From CAVYUC01 sp963816685 (GTDB lineage Bacteria > Bacteroidota > Bacteroidia > Bacteroidales > Prolixibacteraceae): 64,000 bases of DNA. The stretch lies in contig CAWFMB010000003.1 in NCBI GenBank assembly GCA_963816685.1, positions 186,001 to 250,000 of the forward strand. Direction: 5' to 3'. The translations under genes and the position numbers were made by a program. The notes beneath the pieces are model-generated. The model did no database searches and was not told the origin of the DNA. It saw only the letters and a program-made list of their open reading frames with translations. Positions 18,835 to 27,778 of the stretch are shown here, in pieces. The stretch's first letter is position 1; every line of letters starts with the position of its first letter.

Positions 18835-19309
18835 ACGGAAAATTAGCTAGGTTAACACAAAGGAGGTGTAAACCGGATAAAAGGATGAGGGTCCGGTTTT
18901 CATAAAATAATTATTATTTGAAAATGAAAATTTACCAGTTGTAAAATATGAATGTATAATTTGTTTATTTTCTTCCATAATAAAAATTCAAGACAATGCT
19001 CAATTAATGGTAGATTTTAGTGGCTTAAAAGTAAAAATGATTTTGTTTAAAAGCAAATGATAAATGTGGCAAAAAAAGTTGGTTTATTACTCATGTAATT
19101 CTTTGATTATTAGATTTTATTAAATCTATTACGTAGAAATGAAAAGATTTGGTGATTTAGGTTTAAATCAATTGAATTACTTTTTTCTACTGATTTAATC
19201 TGATTTAACTTCTGGTTTTATGTTAAAAAATTCATTACTTGTGTTGAAAAAAACAAAAAGTTTTGTTCCTGCGGATTATTTTTGAAATAAAAGATTACCG
19301 CCAAAACGT
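18835..19309. other. 475-bp AT-rich spacer
   Basis: I see no coding frame here. The only structure is an eight-base inverted repeat, AAACCGGA at 18870-18877 and TCCGGTTT at 18892-18899, with a 14-base loop, just upstream of the kinase gene. It could be an operator or a weak hairpin. The rest is low-complexity AT sequence that presumably includes the kinase promoter and the end of the sulfatase transcript. Confidence 0.5.
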
Positions 19310-21067
19310 TTAAATTCTTTTTAACATCAGCAAACGGAAATCCATTACCTCAGAACCCGGAATGTCAACTGATTTTAAAATTAGATTGCCGATTCCTTTA
19401 CTTAAATGGATTGTTCCTGCATTTAGTGGTTTAAAGTTTTTAACATATGATTCGCCACGGGGGACCCGGTCGTTTTCCATTCCTGTAAGAGGTGGATTGT
19501 TGGCTTCAGTAATTTTACCGGTTATTCTTTCATTACCAAAACTCAATTCAAAAGTTGCGCCAATACTTTCGGGTGGACAGGTGTAATAAATTTCCACCTC
19601 AAAATCTCCCTCCTCCAAAACTTCAACATCCCAGGTAATACTGTCGGAAGTACTTGTCCAGTTCGTAAAAAAAGAACAGTTAGGCCAGCGGTTGGAGCGT
19701 CGTATATTTCCATATGCAACACCATCGCGGGCAGGTAATTGCGTATATTTGAAACCGGGATATCCAATGGTAAAATACCGTTTTCCATCCTTTTTCAATT
19801 CACCTGCAACTTCTTCTATCCATTTGTTTTTAGCCTGAATGAGTTTTACCACGATTTCCTGATTTTCGTCTGAAACATCATTTTTCTGTCCCGGATCATT
19901 TTGCATATCAAACAATTGGTTATCTGCATCCAGCCTGTGTTTCTGATTCCTGACACTTGTATTTTCATTCCAGTAACTGAAAATCAACCGGTCATTCCAA
20001 TCGGGATTTTCTTCAAGCAATAGTGGTTTTAAGCTTATACCATCCAATGTTTTGGATGAATGAACTTCAATTTCTGCCAAATCGGTCAAAGTTGGCAGTA
20101 AATCGATAACTCCGGCTATTTGCTCAATATTTTTATGAGCCGGAATCATTCCTTCCCATTTTATAAACAGGGGAGAACGTACCCCGCCTTCGTCAGTGGA
20201 TCCTTTGCGGCCTTTCATTCCACCATTCCACCGCCAGGAGTTCGGCCCGTTATCCGAAAAATAAATCACAATCGTATTTTCAGAAAGTTTATGTTCCTCC
20301 AGTTTTTCAAGAATGCGACCCACATTCCAGTCGATATTTTCGCACATGGCCAGCGCCGCGCGGGTAAATTCAATATCTTCTTTTTCAGGATCACGGTGCA
20401 ACATTCCGGGTTCTTTATCTTTAAATTTATTCCACCATTTATCAGGAACCTGCATTGGCGAATGAGGTGTGTTAAAAGGCAGATAGAGAAAAAATTGCTG
20501 ATCCTTATGTCTTTCGATAAAATCAATTCCATGACTGGTTAAATCGTCAGTTAAAAAACCATCTCCCTGAACAATTTCGCCATTATGTTCCAGCATCGGA
20601 CTGAAATAATTTCCCCAGTGGCCTGAACAAAATCCATAATAATCATCGAAACCGCGGGCATTTGGATGATACGGTGGTTGCATTCCATTGTGCCATTTCC
20701 CATAAGCTGCCGTTGCATAACCTGCATTTTTGAATACTTCTGCAATTGTAGTTTCATCCAAATCAAGCCGCTCTCCACCTGCCGATGTGGAATAAACCCC
20801 ACCACGCGCATGGTACCTGCCCGTGAGTAACTCTGCCCGGGTAGGAGAGCAGACCGGACAGACATAAAACCGTTGGAACGTTGCACCTGATTTTGCAAGT
20901 TTATCAATATTTGGGGTGGAAATATTAGTATTTCCGGTAGTACTTAAATCACCCCAACCCTGATCGTCACTTAAAATGATGATAACATTAGGTTGCCTTT
21001 TTTCTTGTGGTCCGGTACAGGAAATGAAAAGGATTAAAAGTAGTATTACAGTTATTGACTTATTCAT
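19310..21067 (-). CDS. Sulfatase lipoprotein (S1 family) with C-terminal beta domain
   Basis: This protein has 585 residues from the ATG at 21067, where a clean lipoprotein signal begins (LFISC, Cys17). The metal-binding ILSDDQGWGDLS is at 31-42. The formylglycine signature CSPTR is at 73-77, with Cys73 to be converted to formylglycine by a maturase. GKWHNG and FSDNGPNSW carry further active-site residues. After about residue 470 a beta-rich extension (EGDFEVEIYYTCP) resembles a carbohydrate-binding or DUF5077-like module. It removes sulfate esters in the periplasm or at the surface. It is co-oriented with another sulfatase 94 bp upstream. Starting at 21139 would put the lipobox too far in. 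Confidence 0.9.
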   Translation of the reverse strand: MNKSITVILLLILFISCTGPQEKRQPNVIIILSDDQGWGDLSTTGNTNISTPNIDKLAKSGATFQRFYVCPVCSPTRAELLTGRYHARGGVYSTSAGGERLDLDETTIAEVFKNAGYATAAYGKWHNGMQPPYHPNARGFDDYYGFCSGHWGNYFSPMLEHNGEIVQGDGFLTDDLTSHGIDFIERHKDQQFFLYLPFNTPHSPMQVPDKWWNKFKDKEPGMLHRDPEKEDIEFTRAALAMCENIDWNVGRILEKLEEHKLSENTIVIYFSDNGPNSWRWNGGMKGRKGSTDEGGVRSPLFIKWEGMIPAHKNIEQIAGVIDLLPTLTDLAEIEVHSSKTLDGISLKPLLLEENPDWNDRLIFSYWNENTSVRNQKHRLDADNQLFDMQNDPGQKNDVSDENQEIVVKLIQAKNKWIEEVAGELKKDGKRYFTIGYPGFKYTQLPARDGVAYGNIRRSNRWPNCSFFTNWTSTSDSITWDVEVLEEGDFEVEIYYTCPPESIGATFELSFGNERITGKITEANNPPLTGMENDRVPRGESYVKNFKPLNAGTIHLSKGIGNLILKSVDIPGSEVMDFRLLMLKRI

Positions 21068-21161
21068 TGAAAGATAATCCAGATTTATATCAGGTTTAAA
21101 AATACAAATTCCATCCCGCTTTCGAAGGATGGAATTCATTTCGTTTCTTATTTAAATGATT

Positions 21162-22769
21162 TTATTGCCTCGCTTCTCTTGCTTGTCTTCTTTGTTCCAT
21201 AACATCAAGGTACTCCTTCAGGTATTTCTGATCGTTTTCATCGTTATCGCCATAATAAGTCCTTGTTTCGTTTAGCTTTTTGTGCATCATTTCTCTTACA
21301 TTGGTGTAAGCTGGATCATCGTAAACATTTTGCATTTCTTCCGGATCTTTTTCCAAATCGTACAATTCCCACTCGTCAACATCATAATAAAAATGCATCA
21401 GTTTATATCGTTCCGTGGCAACTCCGTAATGGCGTTTAACCATATGTACGGCCGGATATTCATAATAGGTATAATAAGCGAAATCACGAAACTCATCAGA
21501 TTTGCCATTTACAAGGTTGCGGAATGTTTCCCCCTGCATTTCTTCCGGAATATCAATTCCTGCATAATCAAGGAAAGTAGGGGCAAAATCGAGATTCTGT
21601 ACCAGCTTGTCGATTTTTGTTCCCGGCTTAATTTCATTGGGATATCGAATTACAAGCGGAGTACGAAATGATTCCTTATACATAAAGCGTTTATCGAACC
21701 AGCCGTGTTCACCAAGGTAAAACCCCTGATCCGAAGTATAAATAACTAATGTATTGTCTGACAACCCTGCTTCATCAAGATAATCAAGTAATTCGCCCAC
21801 TCCGTCATCCACTGATTTTATGCAGCGCAGGTAATCTTTTATAAAACGATTAAATTTCCATATTGCAAGTTCCTTTCCTTCGGGCATGTTTGCCAGAAAG
21901 TCCTTGTTTTCGCTTTCATATGCTGACATCCAGTTGGCACGTTGTTCATCATTCATCCGTTTCAAATCGGGAACAAAATTTGTTGAATCACCATTTGGAT
22001 CGACAATCAGCTTAAAGTCGTGACCCCACATCGCATCCCGGGCAATTTCCATTTCCTGCTCTTTTGCTGCTGTTCCACGGCCTTTGTAATCATCGAAATA
22101 AGTGGATGGAGGATCAAATTGTTTATCGTCGTAAAGATTCACGTATTTTGGAGCAGGCAACCAGTTACGATGCGGCGCTTTCTGGTGGTAAAGCAAACAG
22201 AACGGCTTGTTTGGATCTCGTTTGTTTTTCAGCCAGTCGAGTACTGTTTCAGTTATTATATCAGTACAATAACCTTCTTTTCGAACCCTTTCGCCATTAA
22301 TGAGAAAATCAGGATTGTAATATTGTCCCTGACCGGGCAATACCATCGAAAAGTCAAATCCCTGCGGAATTCCGTCGAGATGAATTTTACCTATCATTGC
22401 AGTTTGATATCCATTGGCCTGCAACAATTTTGGAAAATTCTCCTGATCCCAGTTAAAAGCCCGGACGTTATCCACTTTGCCATTTACAAAACTGTGTTTT
22501 CCGGTAAGTAGTACTGCGCGGCTGGGTGCACAAAGCGAATTTGTCACACAAGCCCTTGTGAAAAGTGCCCCTTCGTTTGCCAGCCGGTCGATGTTTGGAG
22601 TTTCATTCAATCCGTAACCGTATGCACTAACAGCCTGGTATGCATGATCATCACTCATGATGTATATGATATTGGGACGTTGTGTTTCCTTTTTATCATT
22701 GGTCGTGCAACTGAGAAAGATGAATCCGGAAATGATGAAGAAAATGGTGTGTTTAATCAATTTATTCAT
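21162..22769 (-). CDS. Sulfatase lipoprotein (S1 family, glucosamine-6-sulfatase-like)
   Basis: This 535-residue protein has a lipobox ending at Cys21 (FLSC). The metal site MSDDHAYQAVSAYG is at 38-51. CAPSR, the formylglycine motif with Cys80, is followed by AVLLTGKHSF. YTSDQGFYLGEHGWFDKRFMYKES is typical of sulfatases acting on GlcNAc-6-sulfate or similar monosulfated sugars, but the exact substrate cannot be read from sequence. It is the first gene of a two-sulfatase minus-strand unit and is divergent from the GH5 gene, so both may belong to one glycan response. No maturase (anSME) gene is in the window. Confidence 0.9.
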   Translation of the reverse strand: MNKLIKHTIFFIISGFIFLSCTTNDKKETQRPNIIYIMSDDHAYQAVSAYGYGLNETPNIDRLANEGALFTRACVTNSLCAPSRAVLLTGKHSFVNGKVDNVRAFNWDQENFPKLLQANGYQTAMIGKIHLDGIPQGFDFSMVLPGQGQYYNPDFLINGERVRKEGYCTDIITETVLDWLKNKRDPNKPFCLLYHQKAPHRNWLPAPKYVNLYDDKQFDPPSTYFDDYKGRGTAAKEQEMEIARDAMWGHDFKLIVDPNGDSTNFVPDLKRMNDEQRANWMSAYESENKDFLANMPEGKELAIWKFNRFIKDYLRCIKSVDDGVGELLDYLDEAGLSDNTLVIYTSDQGFYLGEHGWFDKRFMYKESFRTPLVIRYPNEIKPGTKIDKLVQNLDFAPTFLDYAGIDIPEEMQGETFRNLVNGKSDEFRDFAYYTYYEYPAVHMVKRHYGVATERYKLMHFYYDVDEWELYDLEKDPEEMQNVYDDPAYTNVREMMHKKLNETRTYYGDNDENDQKYLKEYLDVMEQRRQAREARQ

Positions 22770-22812
22770 TGTTTTACTTTTGGTTTAATCCGATTATTGT
22801 ATTGCAATTTTA

Positions 22813-22820
22813 CAAATTTA
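22813..22820 (-). promoter_or_regulatory. Candidate -7 box for the sulfatase pair
   Basis: The minus strand reads TAAATTTG, matching TAnnTTTG, about 45 bases before the ATG at 22769. A TTG at the right distance is not evident, so this is a moderate call. Confidence 0.4.
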
Positions 22821-22953
22821 TTTGTCTTTTGGCTGAAATAATGAAGGAAAGTAAAAAAATACAGAATTCTTTTAAGGGTTTATTGCAGTTAAAATGTCAA
22901 TTATTCAGTTAGATCCAATATTTTTTCATAAGGTGTAGAAGTTTGGTTAGTTT

Positions 22954-22985
22954 AAAAGGCAATCTGTATAGATTGCCTTTTTTTT
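22954..22985 (+). terminator. Intrinsic terminator between two divergent genes
   Basis: A perfect 12-base stem, AAAAGGCAATCT and AGATTGCCTTTT, surrounds GTAT and is followed by eight T residues on the plus strand. The gene upstream is transcribed away and the GH5 gene starts at 23042, so this hairpin ends no known gene. It implies a short plus-strand RNA or an attenuated leader for GH5. Confidence 0.75.
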
Positions 22986-23041
22986 GAAAATGTACAGTTA
23001 ATGCTTATTTTCGGCAAAAATACACCTAAAATCAATGTCGA

Positions 23042-24133
23042 ATGAAAAAATTAATTCTGATTTTATTTGCGGCAGTACTTTTTTCCTGCCAGACAAAAAC
23101 TCCCCGGCCTGAAGAAAAGTTTGAAGTCAACCGCGGAACAAATGCGGCCCACTGGTTATCTCAAAGCCAGACGAGAGGGGCTGAGCGCGAACAGTTTTTT
23201 ACAAAAGCCGATGTGGAAGCAATTGCAGAAATGGGTTTCGACCATATTCGCCTTCCAATCGATGAAGAACAAATGTGGGATGAAAACGGCAACCGCCATG
23301 AGGATGCATTTCAGTTGATGGAGAATTGCATCAACTGGAGTCGTGAGTCCGGATTGCGCGTGATTGTGGATTTGCACATTTTACGTTCCCATCATTTCAA
23401 TGCTGAAGAAAAACCATTGTGGACCGACCCTGCTGAACAGGAAAAATTCTACAATCTTTGGCTGGATTTATCCAAAACTCTTATTCAATTTCCCAATTCA
23501 CTGGTGGCTTACGAACTGATGAATGAAGCAGTTGCAGATGATCCGGAACAATGGAATAACCTTGTAAAAAATGCAGTGGATAAAATCCGTGAAGTGGAAC
23601 CTGAACGTACGATTGTTATTGGTTCGAACCGCTGGCAATCATACAGTACTTTTGATGAACTGAAGGTTCCGGAAAACGACAGCAATATTCTTTTAAGTTT
23701 CCATTTTTATGAACCTTTTTTGCTGACCCATTATCATGCAAGCTGGACTGTTTTAAAAGATTACCAGGGGCCGGTGCATTATCCCGGAACAATCCTCACA
23801 CAGGAAGAATTCGATAATTTGCCCGATAGTATTAAACCGGTTGCACAAAACTGGGTTGGAAAAGAATTCAATAAAGATGTCATTCTTGAAATGTGGCAGG
23901 AACCCATTCAAAAGGCAAAGGAACTGAACCTGCCGTTGTATTGCGGCGAGTTTGGTGTAATGGACTATGCACCACAGGAAAATCGTTTAAACTGGTATCA
24001 GGATATGATCGATTTGTTTGAAGAAAATGGTATTGGATATGCCAACTGGAATTATAAAAGTGACAGTTTCGGTTTAATAAACGGTGATGGCAGCCGGAAT
24101 GAAGAAATGATTAGAATTATTTCGGGGAAATAA
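23042..24133 (+). CDS. GH5-family glycoside hydrolase lipoprotein
   Basis: This 363-residue protein has a lipoprotein signal (LFSC, Cys16), so it is anchored outside the cytoplasm. It is a TIM-barrel clan-A enzyme. MGFDHIRLPID and VIVDLHILRSHHF lead to the acid/base Glu162 in YELMNEAV and the nucleophile Glu303 in LYCGEFGVMDY. GH5 enzymes hydrolyse beta-glucans, mannans or similar chains by a retaining mechanism; the subfamily is not clear. It is divergent from two sulfatases and closed by a strong terminator at 24160-24196, so it is monocistronic. Confidence 0.9.
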   Translation: MKKLILILFAAVLFSCQTKTPRPEEKFEVNRGTNAAHWLSQSQTRGAEREQFFTKADVEAIAEMGFDHIRLPIDEEQMWDENGNRHEDAFQLMENCINWSRESGLRVIVDLHILRSHHFNAEEKPLWTDPAEQEKFYNLWLDLSKTLIQFPNSLVAYELMNEAVADDPEQWNNLVKNAVDKIREVEPERTIVIGSNRWQSYSTFDELKVPENDSNILLSFHFYEPFLLTHYHASWTVLKDYQGPVHYPGTILTQEEFDNLPDSIKPVAQNWVGKEFNKDVILEMWQEPIQKAKELNLPLYCGEFGVMDYAPQENRLNWYQDMIDLFEENGIGYANWNYKSDSFGLINGDGSRNEEMIRIISGK

Positions 24134-24159
24134 ATTGCGTCTTCTTCATCGTGTCATTT

Positions 24160-24196
24160 AAAACCTTCAGGATTTTTGGAATTCTGAAGGTTTTTT
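24160..24196 (+). terminator. Intrinsic terminator of the GH5 gene
   Basis: AAAACCTTCAG at 24160-24170 pairs with CTGAAGGTTTT at 24184-24194, followed by more T residues, 26 bases after the GH5 stop codon. The A-rich left side means it could also work on the minus strand. Confidence 0.88.
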
Positions 24197-24290
24197 ATTG
24201 GGATATAGCGGCAGGATTTTTTACAAAAGGATTAGCCCTGCAAAATAAACTCACAAAATAATCAAAAAGGGTATTTTGATATATCAAAGA

Positions 24291-24367
24291 GGAACCAAAG
24301 TCGAATTAAATTTGGTTATAACCGAATTTAAACCAAGTTTAAACCAAATTTAATCCGACTTTGGTCC
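24291..24367. repeat. Long inverted repeat (about 26-bp arms)
   Basis: The left arm, 24291-24317, begins GGAACCAAAGTCG. The right arm, 24342-24367, ends CGACTTTGGTCC. They are complementary over about 26 bases with two differences. The 24-base loop contains further AACC/GGTT-type subrepeats. It may be a MITE-like remnant or a structured RNA element. Confidence 0.75.
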
Positions 24368-24560
24368 GGTGTTGTTCCTTCTTTAATATTTACTTGGATA
24401 ACATTTTGTTGCAAAATGTGAGCAACCAGATAATGAAACTGGAATAAAATTAAATCTTGTTGACAGGTAAAGCTTCCATCAATATATAAAATTGCCAGGC
24501 TACAAATATTTTGCTGCTCTGCAGCTAATTTAGGCGGCAGCGCCGCACAAAATGTTGCAG

Positions 24561-24580
24561 AGACGCGATGCATCGCGTCT
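24561..24580. repeat. Perfect 20-bp palindrome AGACGCGATG/CATCGCGTCT
   Basis: It is perfectly self-complementary, flanked by GCAG on the left and GC on the right. A sister copy follows at 24604-24631. The GTAGAGACGCGAT...CGTCTCTAC type is a dispersed intergenic palindrome known from several bacterial phyla; I assign it from the pattern and did not search a database. Confidence 0.75.
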
Positions 24581-24603
24581 GCTTTGTTTGAAACACCGAA
24601 TGA

Positions 24604-24631
24604 GTAGAGACGTGATATATCGCGTCTCTAC
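24604..24631. repeat. 28-bp palindrome, second copy
   Basis: GTAGAGACGTGATA pairs with TATCGCGTCTCTAC with one T/G wobble. Its core is the same as that of the palindrome 24 bases upstream. Confidence 0.75.
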
Positions 24632-24654
24632 CGCAGACACTGTTGCCGCAAATA

Positions 24655-24690
24655 AAAAACCTTCAGGGTTATGAAACCTTGAAGGTTTTT
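24655..24690 (-). terminator. Intrinsic terminator of the GH109-like gene
   Basis: AAAAACCTTCA and TGAAGGTTTTT form an 11-base stem. On the minus strand it is followed by a T run and lies about 50 bases after the stop at 24739. Confidence 0.8.
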
Positions 24691-24738
24691 GGGTAAAAAC
24701 AGCCGTTTATGATTTGATTTTCCTGTTATGAAAAGTTT

Positions 24739-26211
24739 TTACCGCACATTCAGCTGCTTTTCAGTTTCTGCAGTTATTCTCACCCCGGTAGTTCCACCTT
24801 CGGACAAAGTAATATCCACCGGAATATTTGTTTTCCAGGCGCCGTTGGTAAAATCGGGTACATCAATAGAGTTGGAGCGATTTGCAACCGACCATTCGCT
24901 TAGGGGTGAAATCACACTCCAAAGCGCAGCATCGTAAACATTCTGGTCGAGTGGAATTCCATTGCGAAGGCAATCAATCAGGCGCCAGTCCATAATAAAG
25001 TCCATGCCACCGTGGCCGCCCACTTTTTTGGCCATATCGCCTACTAGTTTTACAATTTCAGGAGTATATTTTTCTTCCATTACTTTCATTTCATCTTCGT
25101 CCATCCATGCTTCATGTCCTTTTGCAATTCTTGGCTGCTCCGGATATTTTCGTGCAGCACCTTCTGTTCCGGTCAAATGGTGAATGCGCGAATAGGGATG
25201 TTTGCTGGTGACATCGTGCTGAATCATGATTGTTTTTCCCTTGTTTGTTTTTACCACTGTGGTATTCATGTTTCCACGGTAATTATTAGTGGCAAACTGA
25301 TCATAGAAATCATCTTCTGCTGCAAGTTTAGCTGCCGTTTTGGCCATTTGAAAATCATCGCATGACATCGAAGTAAGATATTCCATTTTATCACCCCTGT
25401 TGATGTTCAATACCTGACAAACCGGACCTAAACCGTGTGTGGGATACAGATTTCCGTTGCGGTGCTGGTTTTCTTTCAACCGCCACATATCAGAATAATA
25501 TGTTTTGCTGAAGTTTTGCTCCAGCAAATGATGAATATAAGCCCCTTCCACATGCACTATTTCGCCAAAAAATCCTTGCCGTGCCATATTTAAGGTAAGC
25601 AGTTCGAAGAAATCGTAACAGCAGTTTTCGAGCATCATGCAATGTTTTTTGGTGCGTTCCGAAGTTTCAACAAGTTGCCAGGCCTCGTCAACCGTAACTG
25701 CAGCCGGAACTTCGGTGGCGGCATGTTTGCCGTTTTCCATTGCATAAACTGCCATTTGTGTATGCCAGCTCCAGGGCGTGCAAATGTAAACAAGGTCAAT
25801 ATCATCGCTTTCAGCAAGCTTTTTCCATGCATCTTCGTCGCCGCCATATTCCCGGGCGGCTTTTAATCCATGTTTTTGAAGAATTTCCTGGGCAGCTTTT
25901 ACCCTGTCCATGTCTTTGTCGCAAAGTGCAACAATTTCAACACCTTCAATATTCGACATTCTTTCCACTGCTCCCGGGCCACGATTACCCAGACCGATTA
26001 TTCCGATACGCACAGTTTCAATTTTTGGCGCAGCAAATCCACTCATATTGAATTGTTGCGGATGTGCTTTGGCTGCAGCAATTTTTACATTATCCATAGC
26101 TGTTTCAGTGCTGGCTGTGCTTGTCTGGCTGCACGAACTAAAACCACCTGTCATCATTCCCGCACCGGCAACACCTGCTACCTGGAAAAATTTTCTTCTA
26201 TTGGTTTTCAT
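24739..26211 (-). CDS. GH109-like Gfo/Idh/MocA-fold glycosidase with Tat signal
   Basis: This 490-residue protein has a twin-arginine leader, NRRKFFQ at 4-10, then a hydrophobic region ending near SSCSQ. The Rossmann NAD-binding loop is IGIIGLGNRGPGAV. LYPTHGLGPVCQ matches the Tyr/His block of GH109 alpha-N-acetylgalactosaminidases, which use bound NAD in an oxidation-elimination-reduction cycle. The Tat route fits a protein that folds with its cofactor before export. Relatives in the wider Gfo/Idh/MocA family are dehydrogenases, so the hydrolase call is likely but not certain. Monocistronic, with a terminator at 24655-24690. Confidence 0.82.
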   Translation of the reverse strand: MKTNRRKFFQVAGVAGAGMMTGGFSSCSQTSTASTETAMDNVKIAAAKAHPQQFNMSGFAAPKIETVRIGIIGLGNRGPGAVERMSNIEGVEIVALCDKDMDRVKAAQEILQKHGLKAAREYGGDEDAWKKLAESDDIDLVYICTPWSWHTQMAVYAMENGKHAATEVPAAVTVDEAWQLVETSERTKKHCMMLENCCYDFFELLTLNMARQGFFGEIVHVEGAYIHHLLEQNFSKTYYSDMWRLKENQHRNGNLYPTHGLGPVCQVLNINRGDKMEYLTSMSCDDFQMAKTAAKLAAEDDFYDQFATNNYRGNMNTTVVKTNKGKTIMIQHDVTSKHPYSRIHHLTGTEGAARKYPEQPRIAKGHEAWMDEDEMKVMEEKYTPEIVKLVGDMAKKVGGHGGMDFIMDWRLIDCLRNGIPLDQNVYDAALWSVISPLSEWSVANRSNSIDVPDFTNGAWKTNIPVDITLSEGGTTGVRITAETEKQLNVR

Positions 26212-26425
26212 TTTTATATGATTTTCAATTTCGAATTATTTTTAAACTGAATTGCAAGTAAATAAAAAGTTCAGTAATATCTTTTAAATCCTGAATATTT
26301 CTGAATCTTTAAAACGAATATGAGGGATCATTATTTTTTCTATCTTCGTTCAACAATAGGGAAAACATTTTAATTCTTTATTCAGGTTGAAAAACTTCTG
26401 TTACTTAAAAACTAAACTTTAAATT

Positions 26426-27739
26426 ATGAAAAAGCTGTTGTTCTCATTTGTTTTGTTCCTGGTATTTTCAGTAGTTGTTGCTCAGGACGAAATGACAAAA
26501 GAAGGCTGGAATTTTGGCGTTTTGCCAACCGTGACATTCGATTCGGATCTGGGTTTCCAGTACGGGGCATTGGTTGATTTGTACAACTATGGTGACGGAA
26601 GCCGCTATCCCCGCTACAATCATCATTTGTATTTCGAAGTTTCGCGTTATACCAAGGGAAGTGGAATCAATAGGTTTTACTACGATTCGGATAAACTGAT
26701 TAAAGGGCTGTGGACATTTGTGGATATCAGTTACCTGTCGGATCTGGCGTATGATTTTTACGGATTCAATGGCTACAATGCAAGGGTTCATCCGCTTTGG
26801 TTTGATGATGCTGTTGACAATGAGCTTTACCGCACTCGTATGTTTTACAAATACGACAGGAAGATGTTCCGGTTTAAAGTGGATGTGCAGGGACGCCTGG
26901 CCGGAGATAACCTGCGCTGGCTTGCCGGGCTTAACTTCCTGAATTTTGATATTGCCCCGGTTAACCTGGAGAAGCTGAATAAGGGAAAAGAGGGCGACAA
27001 AGTATTACCTGATGTTCCCGGATTGTATGAAAAATATGTGGGTTGGGGAATTATCCCGGAAGAGGAAACCGACGGTGGTTTTGTGCCGGCTGTAAAAACA
27101 GGTTTGGTATATGACACGCGTGATAACCGGCCCAATCCGATGCGCGGAGTTTGGACAGAAGCAGTGGTGGAAGGTGTCCCCGGATTTTTGGGTGCTGAAA
27201 GTTCATTTACAAAATTGAGTTTAACCCACCGGCAGTATTTCACGATTATCCCGAAAGATTTGTCTTTGGCCTACCGGTTAAATTATCAGACGACTATACT
27301 GGGACACACTCCGTTTTACTATCAGACCCAGGTGCTCACATCGGAACTGAAAGGTGCCACATCCGAAGGTTTGGGCGGTGGCAGCACCCTTCGCGGAATC
27401 TGGAGGAACCGTGTGGTTGGTGATGGTTATTTCCTGGGAAATATCGAGGCACGGTGGAAGTTTGCACGTTTTCAATTGATCAACAACAACTTTTACCTGG
27501 GATTGAACGGCTTTTTCGATTTTGGACGGGTTACCAAAAAGATAGATGTGGATACCTCCGAAGTGGAGAATGTTTCGGATTATTATCAACCGGATTCCGA
27601 ATCCATGCATTATTCTTACGGAGCCGGATTACGCATTGCTATGAACCAGAATTTCATCATCAGGGCCGATTACGGTATTGCTGTTGACGAACAGGATGGT
27701 GATTCCGGTATATACATCGGGTTAAACTACCTGTTTTAA
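26426..27739 (+). CDS. Omp85/BamA-like outer-membrane barrel without obvious POTRA
   Basis: This 437-residue protein has a signal peptide (cleavage near VVAQ, about residue 20). The mature part reads as a beta-barrel almost at once (GWNFGVLPTVTFDSDLGFQYGA). GLVYDTRDNRPNPMRG is the D15/Omp85 surface-antigen signature, and the chain ends with strand YIGLNYLF with terminal Phe. It is too short to hold POTRA repeats. Such short barrels are common in Bacteroidota and their cargo is unknown. A TATCTTCG element at 26341-26348 may be the -7 box. Confidence 0.85.
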   Translation: MKKLLFSFVLFLVFSVVVAQDEMTKEGWNFGVLPTVTFDSDLGFQYGALVDLYNYGDGSRYPRYNHHLYFEVSRYTKGSGINRFYYDSDKLIKGLWTFVDISYLSDLAYDFYGFNGYNARVHPLWFDDAVDNELYRTRMFYKYDRKMFRFKVDVQGRLAGDNLRWLAGLNFLNFDIAPVNLEKLNKGKEGDKVLPDVPGLYEKYVGWGIIPEEETDGGFVPAVKTGLVYDTRDNRPNPMRGVWTEAVVEGVPGFLGAESSFTKLSLTHRQYFTIIPKDLSLAYRLNYQTTILGHTPFYYQTQVLTSELKGATSEGLGGGSTLRGIWRNRVVGDGYFLGNIEARWKFARFQLINNNFYLGLNGFFDFGRVTKKIDVDTSEVENVSDYYQPDSESMHYSYGAGLRIAMNQNFIIRADYGIAVDEQDGDSGIYIGLNYLF

Positions 27740-27778
27740 AATAATTGGTATCTCCCGGCCTTATTTTAAAATGGCCCG

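Larger units (their letters stand above)
24134..24738. other. 605-bp palindrome-rich spacer
   Basis: No gene is seen. The spacer between the convergent GH5 and GH109-like genes holds two terminators (24160-24196 and 24655-24690), a long inverted repeat (24291-24367), two copies of a GACGCGAT-type palindrome (24561-24580, 24604-24631) and a small GCGGCAGCGCCGC hairpin near 24533. Such density of palindromes suggests insertion of small non-autonomous repeats. Confidence 0.7.

Noticed and set aside
24291..24690. CRISPR-like array of short repeats
   Set aside because: The repeats are palindromes of different families without regular spacers, and there are no cas genes.
26426..27739. T9SS or porin (PorV-type) assignment for the barrel
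   Set aside because: The D15/Omp85 signature and terminal phenylalanine fit Omp85 better than a PorV/FadL-type barrel.
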